A DNA stretch of 8,925 nucleotides, from NCBI GenBank assembly GCA_030592825.1, contig JAUVIG010000134.1, positions 1 through 8,925 on the forward strand, in the 5' to 3' direction. The notes under the pieces are model-generated. The model saw only the letters and a program-made list of their open reading frames with translations. It made no database searches and was not told where the DNA came from. Shown here piece by piece: positions 1-5,399 of this stretch. Source of the DNA: Chlorobiota bacterium. Its GTDB lineage: Bacteria; Bacteroidota; Bacteroidia; Bacteroidales; JAADGE01. The translations under genes were made by a program, and so were the position numbers. Numbering within the stretch: the first letter of the stretch is position 1; each line of letters starts with the position of its first letter.

Positions 1-548
1 ATAAAAATCATTTGGTCGCCTCTTTGTACCCGGTCTGCTTTCAGAATTTTACAAAGATTTGTTTTAGTATCTGTATGTAGTTTACTGAAGCTTGTAAAAT
101 CATCGTAGTCAAATAATACTTTTGCAGCTTCATTCATTTTATCAAAATCAAGCTTGGTGAAGATATAATATGAAGTATCCTTTAAAAACGGATTTTTATT
201 AAAATGGGTTCTGTATTCGTAAGTTCTGGAAATTGCAGAAAATCTGCTGTGTATATCTTCTTTAACTCTGAAAATTTCATGAATTACAATATCTTCATTC
301 AAAAAACTGTTTGCTTTAAAAATTAATTGAGTAATATCTTTTATAATATCGGCTGTATCAAAATGTGCAAAATAATTTATTGCGTGAACACCGGTATCAG
401 TTCTGCCTGCTCCGGTTATTTTTATTTCATTTTTCAGCAATAAAGAAAAAACCTTTTCCAATTCTTCCTGAATAGTAATTGCATTGGGTTGATATTGCCA
501 ACCGTGAAAGTTTGTTCCTTTGTATGTTAATTTTATGAAGTATCTCAT
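1..548 (-). CDS. truA: tRNA pseudouridine synthase A, N-terminal part (runs off the left edge)
   Basis: TruA isomerises uridines 38-40 in the anticodon stem-loop of tRNAs to pseudouridine. The frame is open from an ATG at 548 to the window edge (182 codons), so the C-terminal part of a usually ~250-residue protein is missing. The translation starts MRYFIKLTYKGTNFHGWQYQ, which has the family's N-terminal strand and F-x-GWQ-x-Q motif. The catalytic motif GRTDTGVHA follows at residues 48-56, with Asp51 the expected nucleophile. A third family block, DDFTSFSK, appears at about residue 145. The start is firm: it sits at the normal distance from the first motif and lies about 50 bases downstream of a good Bacteroidota-type promoter (600-630), so the gene appears to be transcribed on its own from the gap to its right. 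No internal stop or frameshift is visible. Confidence 0.95.
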   Translation of the reverse strand, partial: MRYFIKLTYKGTNFHGWQYQPNAITIQEELEKVFSLLLKNEIKITGAGRTDTGVHAINYFAHFDTADIIKDITQLIFKANSFLNEDIVIHEIFRVKEDIHSRFSAISRTYEYRTHFNKNPFLKDTSYYIFTKLDFDKMNEAAKVLFDYDDFTSFSKLHTDTKTNLCKILKADRVQRGDQMIF

Positions 549-568
549 AATGCTGAACCGGAAATTGG

Positions 569-590
569 AAAGTTTAAAATTTAAAGAATA
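569..590. repeat. Degenerate AAAGTTTAAA intergenic repeat, copy 1
   Basis: AAAGTTTAAAATTTAAAG followed by AATA resembles the repeats at 1730-1764 and 5317-5347. It lies in the truA leader, between the promoter and the ATG. In such AT-rich DNA the similarity could be partly chance. Confidence 0.3.
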
Positions 591-599
591 TTGACACTG

Positions 600-630
600 C
601 AAATTTACCGAAGAATATTAAAATCACAAA
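600..630 (-). promoter_or_regulatory. Bacteroidota-type promoter of truA
   Basis: On the minus strand, TTTG (627-630) is followed by a 19-base spacer and TAAATTTG (600-607). This matches the -33 TTG / -7 TAnnTTTG consensus known for the primary sigma factor of Bacteroides and Flavobacterium. It lies about 50 bases upstream of the truA ATG. The -33 element falls inside an ACAAATAACAA-rich repetitive stretch (624-670). This is the best-matching promoter in the window. Confidence 0.6.
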
Positions 631-723
631 TAACAAGCACCAAATAACAAATAATTAACAAATCTCAAATTATTAAAATAAACCACCTTTTGAAAATCGT
701 TGAAGTATTTTGGAGACAAGTAT

Positions 724-853
724 TGAGTCCACTCCTAAAAGTTAAATTTAGCCACGAATACACGAATAAAAATTTCAATCGCCTGATTATCTCTTATATA
801 CATATGATGAAATTTCACATATTCACGAAAACTATGTTTTCGGAGTGGACTCA
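724..853. mobile_element. MITE-like non-autonomous element, 130 bp
   Basis: The ends are inverted repeats: 724-740 and 837-853 match at 16 of 17 positions, with a perfect outer 12 bases (TGAGTCCACTCC / GGAGTGGACTCA). The 4-base word GTAT directly abuts both outer ends (720-723 and 854-857), as a target-site duplication would; a longer 8-base word AGTATTGA also occurs at both ends (719-726, 853-860). The interior carries a tandem CACGAATA (about 753-768) and inner inverted copies of AAATTTCA / TGAAATTT, so the whole unit could fold imperfectly. It is too short to encode a transposase. The structure is seen directly; mobility is inferred, and the family is not identified. Confidence 0.6.
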
Positions 854-894
854 GTATTGAAATTTGTTTTTTGTTTTTTGGAATTTTCAGATAA

Positions 895-1782
895 CTACCA
901 ACCTGTTCTCAAAAGATTCCTTGCTCCTTTAATACCGCACTTTTGGTAATAATTATAGGCTTTTGCAGCTCTGGTTCTTATTTGTTCATCTGTTTCGTTA
1001 ATAACCCATCCGTCTAAAGCCCATTCCAATGTATATGCTTCTGCTGACATCAAACCCACGGACCAGATCAAGGGATTTGCTCCGGCATCTTTAATATAAT
1101 CGTAAAAATATTCCTTACTGTAACATCCGATGATAATTGCATCTTTCTTTTTAGTATTATATGATTTCAAGCTAATATTTGCTTTGAAATCCATCAGTCC
1201 GTTATGGCCTATATATGCACAAAGATCAGATGAACCGCCAAATTCTTTATATGTTGAATCAAGTTTTATTTTTACAGGATTTTTTCCTGAACAGGCATTA
1301 AGGAAATCATATACAGTTTGTTTTATTTCAGCTCCGTCATATGCATCTGCCAGTAAATATGTATTTGTTTTATTGTGTTTTAATATTAATCTTTCTAAAA
1401 TAATATCTGTCGGGTTTTTTATGATTTTAATTAACTTCCAATCAGAACTTTTCTTATCAAAATAGTTTTTAATACCGTAACCTGCACCCCAATATAAATT
1501 ATGTGAAGGATCTTTTCCGTTTCCGATTTTTTCAGGCACAGGAACAATACCTTGATTTTCATTATCGCATAAAGCAACAAATACATGAACAGTTCTTTGT
1601 CCGAAGTTAATAACCGGAGAAAAAAGAAATAAAATAAAAAAGATTAAAGCTAATTTATATGTTTTTTCGAAAGTTACTGAAAAAAAGCCGACTTTGTCGG
1701 GAGTTTTGTATTTACTTGAAATATAAGTGAAGTTCAAAGTTATAAAGTTTAAAGTTAAAGAATACCTTAAATCCGCGAACAA
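895..1782 (-). CDS. Secreted protein of unrecognised family with a clan CD peptidase-like His/Cys pair; start uncertain
   Basis: I do not recognise a named family. The longest frame begins at a TTG (1782) six bases past the ackA stop and gives 295 residues. Residues 40-62 look like a signal peptide: a Lys-containing start, a long hydrophobic core (LALIFFILFLF) and an end in NFGQ, typical of Bacteroidota exported proteins. The mature part therefore starts near residue 62 and is about 234 residues long. It contains two hydrophobic strands, each ending in a candidate catalytic residue: LCAYIGHNG (His193) and DAIIIGCYSKEYF (Cys220). This His-Gly then Cys order is that of caspase/gingipain-type (clan CD) cysteine peptidases. 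A conserved-looking block, ANPLIWSVGLMSAEAYTLEWALDGW, shown here only as spanning 235-259, follows. The frame has no ATG, and its first ~35 residues overlap an intergenic repeat and a terminator-like hairpin, so they are probably not translated. Catalytic function is inference. Confidence 0.6.
   Translation of the reverse strand: MFADLRYSLTLNFITLNFTYISSKYKTPDKVGFFSVTFEKTYKLALIFFILFLFSPVINFGQRTVHVFVALCDNENQGIVPVPEKIGNGKDPSHNLYWGAGYGIKNYFDKKSSDWKLIKIIKNPTDIILERLILKHNKTNTYLLADAYDGAEIKQTVYDFLNACSGKNPVKIKLDSTYKEFGGSSDLCAYIGHNGLMDFKANISLKSYNTKKKDAIIIGCYSKEYFYDYIKDAGANPLIWSVGLMSAEAYTLEWALDGWVINETDEQIRTRAAKAYNYYQKCGIKGARNLLRTGW
1680..1701 (-). terminator. Rho-independent terminator-like hairpin downstream of ackA
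   Basis: Read on the minus strand: CCGAC, loop AAA, GTCGG, then C and seven T. It lies about 90 bases past the ackA stop, where the pta-hbd-ackA transcript would be expected to end. The stem is short (5 bp) but GC-rich in AT-rich surroundings. It falls inside residues 28-35 of the longest reading of the next gene, which argues that the real start of that gene lies to its left, or that the hairpin acts as a leader attenuator. Confidence 0.5.
1730..1764. repeat. Degenerate AAGTTCAAAGTTTA intergenic repeat, copy 2
   Basis: The stretch consists of imperfect AAAGTT words: AAGTTCAAAGTTA, then TAAAGTTTAAAGTTAAAG, then AATA. It shares words with the copies at 569-590 and 5317-5347, and like the copy at 569 it ends in AAAGAATA. 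It lies between ackA and the next gene and is read through by the extended N-terminus of that frame. Confidence 0.45.
1735..1742 (-). promoter_or_regulatory. Possible -7 promoter element upstream of the secreted-protein gene
   Basis: TAACTTTG on the minus strand fits TAnnTTTG. No good -33 TTTG is seen at the right spacing. It lies within the AAAGTT-type repeat (1730-1764). If used, transcription would begin just before the hairpin at 1680-1701 and put it in the leader. Confidence 0.25.
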
Positions 1783-1787
1783 TACAA

Positions 1788-3005
1788 TTAAACGTTTTGA
1801 GACTCAATTAGTTGATTGATAATTTCATATGTATCTTGGGCAATTACAAGTTCTTCATCAGTAGGTACAATAATAACTTTTACTTTAGAATTTTCCGTTG
1901 AAATAATTTGCTCTTTTGCTCTGACTTTGTTCTTTTCTTTATCAATCTCAATCCCCATGAATCCCATATCTTTACAAATATCCTCTCTTAATTCTTCGGC
2001 ATTTTCACCAATACCGCCGGTAAAAATTAAAATATCAACTCCGCCAAGTGCTGCAGCATAAGAACCAATATATTTCTTAACTCTGTATGCATACATATCA
2101 AGGCCTAATACAGCTCTTTCATTTCCTTCTTTAGCCTTTTCTTCAATTTCTCTCATATCAGATGAAATACCGGTAATTCCCAGCATTCCGCTAAATTTAT
2201 TAATTAAAGTTGAAGAAGTATCAATTCCGATTTCTTCCTTTTTCATGATATAAGTTAATGCACCAATATCCAAGTCTCCTGTTCTTGTTCCCATAATTAG
2301 CCCTTCAACCGGAGTAAAACCCATGGATGTATCAACAGATTTACCGTTGTTAATCGCAGCTATTGATGCTCCGTTACCCAAATGACACGAAATTATTTTA
2401 TTATCACCGTAATTTGATTTAATGATCTCACATGCTCTTTTTGAAACATATCTGTGACTTGTTCCGTGAAAACCGTATCTTCTTATCTTATATTTTGTAT
2501 ATAGTGCAAAGGGAATGCCGTACATATATGCTTTAGCTTCCATTGTTTGATGAAAAGCAGTGTCAAAAACAGCAACTTGAGGAACACCGGGCAATAATGA
2601 TTGTAATGCATAAATTCCCTTTAAATTTGCGGGATTGTGCAAAGGTGCCAATTCAATATTATTTTCAAGAACCTGTACAACTTCATCATTAATAAAAACA
2701 CTTCCGCTGAAATCTTCGCCTCCGTGTACTACTCGATGTCCTATTGCTTCAATATCATCTAATGATTTTAAGACACCGTGTTTTTCACTGTTTAATACTC
2801 CGAGAATATATTCAACACCAATTTTATGATCTAAAACATCACCGATAAATTTTACATTCTCACCGCTTTTTTTTGTTAATTTTAAAAAAGAACCTTTCAT
2901 TCCGACCTTTTCAACGATACCTTTTGATAAAACCGACTCATTGGTCATATTAAAAAGTTCGAATTTAATGGATGAGCTTCCGCAATTCAATACTAATACT
3001 TTCAT
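1788..3005 (-). CDS. ackA: Acetate kinase
   Basis: AckA converts acetyl phosphate and ADP to acetate and ATP in the cytoplasm, the last step of the Pta-AckA pathway. The 405-residue length is normal for the ASKHA-fold acetate kinases. The N-terminal signature VLVLNCGSSSIKFEL is intact (Asn7), as are HRVVHGGE (Arg91), FDTAFHQ (Asp148), RRYGFHGTSHRYV (His180), HLGNGAS (phosphate loop, 208-214), GTRTGDLD (Arg241), FTGGIGENA (328-336) and Glu384. These positions coincide exactly with the catalytic residues numbered in the Methanosarcina thermophila enzyme, so an active enzyme is expected. The ATG at 3005 puts the signature right at the N-terminus. It is the third gene after pta and the dehydrogenase-like gene, separated from the latter by 129 bases containing an inverted repeat. 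A terminator-like hairpin lies downstream at 1680-1701. Confidence 0.97.
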   Translation of the reverse strand: MKVLVLNCGSSSIKFELFNMTNESVLSKGIVEKVGMKGSFLKLTKKSGENVKFIGDVLDHKIGVEYILGVLNSEKHGVLKSLDDIEAIGHRVVHGGEDFSGSVFINDEVVQVLENNIELAPLHNPANLKGIYALQSLLPGVPQVAVFDTAFHQTMEAKAYMYGIPFALYTKYKIRRYGFHGTSHRYVSKRACEIIKSNYGDNKIISCHLGNGASIAAINNGKSVDTSMGFTPVEGLIMGTRTGDLDIGALTYIMKKEEIGIDTSSTLINKFSGMLGITGISSDMREIEEKAKEGNERAVLGLDMYAYRVKKYIGSYAAALGGVDILIFTGGIGENAEELREDICKDMGFMGIEIDKEKNKVRAKEQIISTENSKVKVIIVPTDEELVIAQDTYEIINQLIESQNV

Positions 3006-3055
3006 ACTAAAAATAATTAAGTTTCAGATTATAAGTGATATTGTGTAAATTTTAT

Positions 3056-3121
3056 TTGTTAAATTGCTACATTGTTAAATTGCAAAAGAACAACACAGAA
3101 GTAATGAAACAATTTAGCAAT
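3056..3121. repeat. Tandem plus inverted repeat between hbd-like gene and ackA
   Basis: TTGTTAAATTGC occurs twice with a 16-base period (3056-3067, 3072-3083). In addition, 3063-3076 (ATTGCTACATTGTT) is an inverted repeat of 3108-3121 with one mismatch in 14 and a 31-base spacer. In the mRNA this could form a stem 60-110 bases upstream of the ackA start. Possible roles are intercistronic mRNA processing or stability; it could equally be a decaying intergenic repeat. No clear TAnnTTTG promoter was seen in this gap. Confidence 0.5.
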
Positions 3122-3134
3122 AACAATGTTATTT

Positions 3135-4118
3135 TTATCTGTTAGGACAATCAACTTCTTGCGATTGATCTTTTAATTTATGACCATGTTCATCATATTT
3201 GTAAAAACCTTCACAAGTTTTTCTTCCGTAATGTTTAGCCCTGACTAACTTTTTGAGTAAAGGTGACGGTTTATATTTTCTGTCTCCGAATTCAGTATAC
3301 AAATTATCCATCCACCGTACAACTCTGTCTAAACCTATCCTGTCAGCCATTTCAAAAGGCCCTAAGGGTGTTCCGATTCCCTGTTTCATTACGAAATCAA
3401 TATCTTCTTTTGTTCCGACACCTTCCATTAAAAGATCACAGGCTTCTGCAATAAAGCTGACACCAAGCCTGACACTGATCAGGCCGGGAGATTCTTCCAC
3501 GGGAACAGGGATTTTATTTATTAATTTTGTAAACTTTTTGACATTTAAGCATACATCATCAGAAGAATATAATCCTCTAACAACTTCAACTATTTTGGCA
3601 TCAGGAACAGTTGTGGAAAAATGCAAACTTACACATCGGTCTTTATATTTTAGTTCAGAAGCCAGTTCAGTAATAACTGAAGATATTGAATTTGTTGCAA
3701 TAATTGTATCTCTTCTTACATGTTCTTCAATCAATTTGAAAACAGAAATCCTGATATCTTTACTAAACTCTCTTGTTTTTGATAAAATAGCTTCAATAAC
3801 AAGATCGCATTCTTTAAAGTCATCATAAATCATTGTTCCTTTAATTCTTGATAAAATTAATTTTTTATCATTTTCCGTCATACCCCAATGATTGATTTTT
3901 TCATCAAGTTGCTCTTCTATTTCAGAAAAGGCTTCTTCAATTTTTTCTTTTGTAAGTTCCAGAAATGTTACTTCGATTCCTCGGCTCGCAATCATTAATG
4001 TGATTCTTTGCCCGGTTGTACCGCAACCGACTATCCCTACTCGAGAAAATTTCATTTTCGGTTTAGATTTTTGACTTAAAGCAAAATTTTCAATTGGTTC
4101 AATTAAAATTTCAGACAT
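3135..4118 (-). CDS. 3-hydroxyacyl-CoA dehydrogenase-like protein with altered active site
   Basis: The protein has the full two-domain fold of 3-hydroxyacyl-/3-hydroxybutyryl-CoA dehydrogenases, which oxidise the 3-hydroxyl of acyl-CoA with NAD. The Rossmann nucleotide-binding motif VGIVGCGTTGQ is at residues 27-37 (G31, G33, G36), followed by an acidic strand end (FLELT, 52-56). The C-terminal domain is orthodox: GTPLGPFEMADRIGLD (249-264) and GRKTCEGFYKYDEHG (298-312). The active site is not. Aligned without gaps to human HAD (Ser137, His158, Glu170, Asn208), this protein has Ile145, His166, Glu178 and Val216, and the usual HFFNP is HFSTT. NAD binding is likely; substrate and activity are uncertain. 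At 327 residues it is about 40 longer than HBD, mostly through an N-terminal extension of ~24; Met22 is an alternative start. It lies between pta and ackA (92- and 129-base gaps, no obvious promoter in either), so cotranscription is likely. Confidence 0.85.
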   Translation of the reverse strand: MSEILIEPIENFALSQKSKPKMKFSRVGIVGCGTTGQRITLMIASRGIEVTFLELTKEKIEEAFSEIEEQLDEKINHWGMTENDKKLILSRIKGTMIYDDFKECDLVIEAILSKTREFSKDIRISVFKLIEEHVRRDTIIATNSISSVITELASELKYKDRCVSLHFSTTVPDAKIVEVVRGLYSSDDVCLNVKKFTKLINKIPVPVEESPGLISVRLGVSFIAEACDLLMEGVGTKEDIDFVMKQGIGTPLGPFEMADRIGLDRVVRWMDNLYTEFGDRKYKPSPLLKKLVRAKHYGRKTCEGFYKYDEHGHKLKDQSQEVDCPNR

Positions 4119-4210
4119 TTTTTAATATTTTTAGATTTTACAGTTGATTTTAGTTCATAATAAAGTTCATTCGATTAGTTTTTCCATTATTTTAATGAAC
4201 CACAACGAAA

Positions 4211-5212
4211 TTACTTTTGAGATGCTTGAATAGAAGTAATGGCAATTAGATTAACAATATCGCTTACTGAACAACCTCGAGATAAATCATTAACAGGAGC
4301 AGCCATTCCTTGAAGAATAGGTCCTATTGCTTCAGCACCGGCTAATCTTTGTACTAACTTATATGATATATTACCTGACTGCAAATCCGGAAATACAAGC
4401 ACATTTGCTTCTCCTGCAATATTGCTGTCGGGTGCTTTTTTCTTTCCTATAGACTCAATAATAGCTGCATCAGCTTGCATTTCTCCGTCAATTTCCATAT
4501 CCGGAGCCATCTCTTTTGCAATTTCAGTTGCTTCAACAACTTTATCTACCATTTCATGTTTTGCACTTCCTTTTGTAGAAAAACTTAACATGGCAATTTT
4601 AGGCTCTATTCCGGCAATTGCTCGAGCTGTTTTACCTGTTGATACGGCAATTTGAGCTAATTCACTTGCAGTCGGATCCGGATGAACAGCACAATCAGCA
4701 AAAAGCATTAATCCTTTATGTCCGAAATTTTCATCTTTTAGAAACATTAAAAAAGTTCCGGAAACAACACTTATTCCCGGAGCAGTTTTTATATATTGAA
4801 ATGCCGGTAATAAAACATTTCCGGTAGAGTTTGCTGCACCTGCCACTTCACCGTCAGCATCTCCCGATTTAATCATTAATATACTTAAGTAGAGAGGATT
4901 CTTTAGTAATTTGAGAGCGCTTTCCTTTTTTAATCCTTTATGCTTTCTTAATTCAACCATTAAATCGGCATATTCATTTATTTTAGGATAAGTTTCATAA
5001 TCAACAATCTCAATCTTTTCAATATTTTTTAATCCTAATTTTTCGGCATCTTTTAAAACCTTTGCTTTATTTCCGATTAAAATAATCTTTGCCGAATTTT
5101 CTTCGTATGCAATATCGGCTGCTTTTAAAGTTCTTTCATCATGACTTTCAGGCAGAACTATCCTTTTATTTAATTTTTTAGCTTCTTCTTTTATTTGCTG
5201 TATTAATTCCAT
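4211..5212 (-). CDS. pta: Phosphate acetyltransferase
   Basis: Pta transfers the acetyl group of acetyl-CoA to phosphate, giving acetyl phosphate, the substrate of AckA encoded two genes downstream. At 333 residues it is the short, single-domain form (PTA_PTB domain only), without the N-terminal regulatory DRTGG region of the long E. coli-type enzyme. Visible family blocks are RIVLPESHDERTLKAA (17-32), KSGDADGEVAGAANST (115-130), LMLFADCAVHPDPTASELA (168-186), EIDGEMQADAA (240-250) and PVNDLSRGCSVSDIVNL (306-322). Ser311, Arg312 and Asp318 correspond to the CoA-site and catalytic residues Ser309, Arg310 and Asp316 of the Methanosarcina thermophila enzyme with a constant offset of two. The ATG at 5212 follows a candidate promoter by about 25 bases. 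As first gene of the cluster it probably drives transcription of all three genes. Confidence 0.97.
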   Translation of the reverse strand: MELIQQIKEEAKKLNKRIVLPESHDERTLKAADIAYEENSAKIILIGNKAKVLKDAEKLGLKNIEKIEIVDYETYPKINEYADLMVELRKHKGLKKESALKLLKNPLYLSILMIKSGDADGEVAGAANSTGNVLLPAFQYIKTAPGISVVSGTFLMFLKDENFGHKGLMLFADCAVHPDPTASELAQIAVSTGKTARAIAGIEPKIAMLSFSTKGSAKHEMVDKVVEATEIAKEMAPDMEIDGEMQADAAIIESIGKKKAPDSNIAGEANVLVFPDLQSGNISYKLVQRLAGAEAIGPILQGMAAPVNDLSRGCSVSDIVNLIAITSIQASQK

Positions 5213-5237
5213 ATGTTGAATTTTTATTTATTTTTTG

Positions 5238-5245
5238 CAAAAGTA
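5238..5245 (-). promoter_or_regulatory. Candidate promoter (-7 element) for the pta-hbd-ackA cluster
   Basis: TACTTTTG on the minus strand fits the Bacteroidota -7 consensus TAnnTTTG, 25 bases upstream of the pta ATG. This would give a short leader. There is no exact TTTG at the -33 position; the region there is A/T-rich (TTTATAATG). Confidence 0.45.
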
Positions 5246-5316
5246 ATTAATATCTTGCATTATAAATTTTTTTTTATGAATTATATCATCAGAAAATATG
5301 TTTGACAGCAACATAG

Positions 5317-5347
5317 AAGTTCAAAGTTTAAAGTTCAAAGTTTAAAG
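5317..5347. repeat. Tandem AAGTTCAAAGTTTA repeat, copy 3
   Basis: Two perfect tandem 14-base units AAGTTCAAAGTTTA (5317-5330, 5331-5344) are followed by a partial third (AAG). The repeat lies in the divergent pta/ygiQ intergenic region. Related degenerate copies are found at 1730-1764 and 569-590. Confidence 0.7.
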
Positions 5348-5376
5348 ATGACAGAATATTGTTTCACTAATTATAA

Positions 5377-5384
5377 TAACTTTG
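5377..5384 (+). promoter_or_regulatory. Candidate -7 promoter element of ygiQ
   Basis: TAACTTTG fits TAnnTTTG and ends 15 bases before the ygiQ ATG. A TTG at 5359-5361 is 15 bases upstream, shorter than the usual 17-23 spacing, so the -33 element is doubtful. If used, the leader would be very short. Confidence 0.4.
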
Positions 5385-5399
5385 TCATCAATAAAATAA

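Larger units (their letters stand above)
549..894. other. Intergenic region between truA and the secreted-protein gene
   Basis: These 346 bases hold no credible gene. They contain, in order: a degenerate AAAGTTTAAA repeat (569-590), the truA promoter (600-630), a stretch of repeated ACAAATAACAA-like words (624-670), and the 130-base inverted-repeat element (724-853). After that comes a TTTGTTTTTTG stretch (about 862-878) that reads roughly as the reverse complement of the ACAAATAACAA stretch. No clear terminator for the gene at 895-1782 was found, unless the element's inverted repeats serve that role. Confidence 0.6.

Noticed and set aside
1130..1465. 111-codon plus-strand frame with a hydrophobic start
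   Set aside because: It is antisense to the secreted-protein gene, which has a signal peptide and coherent domain motifs; the hydrophobicity is a by-product of the opposite strand.
3056..3083. Short tandem repeat considered as a CRISPR-like array
   Set aside because: Only two 12-base units with a 4-base gap, no spacer-repeat pattern and no cas gene.
3253..3828. 191-codon open frame on the plus strand opposite the dehydrogenase-like gene
   Set aside because: It is the antisense of a well-supported gene, has no recognisable motif, and its Ser/Thr/Leu-rich composition is typical of reading AT-rich coding DNA backwards.
4165..4200. Inverted repeat GTTCATT / AATGAAC between pta and the dehydrogenase-like gene as a terminator
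   Set aside because: The 7-bp AT-rich stem has a 22-base loop and no adjacent T run on the minus strand; cotranscription of the cluster is more likely.
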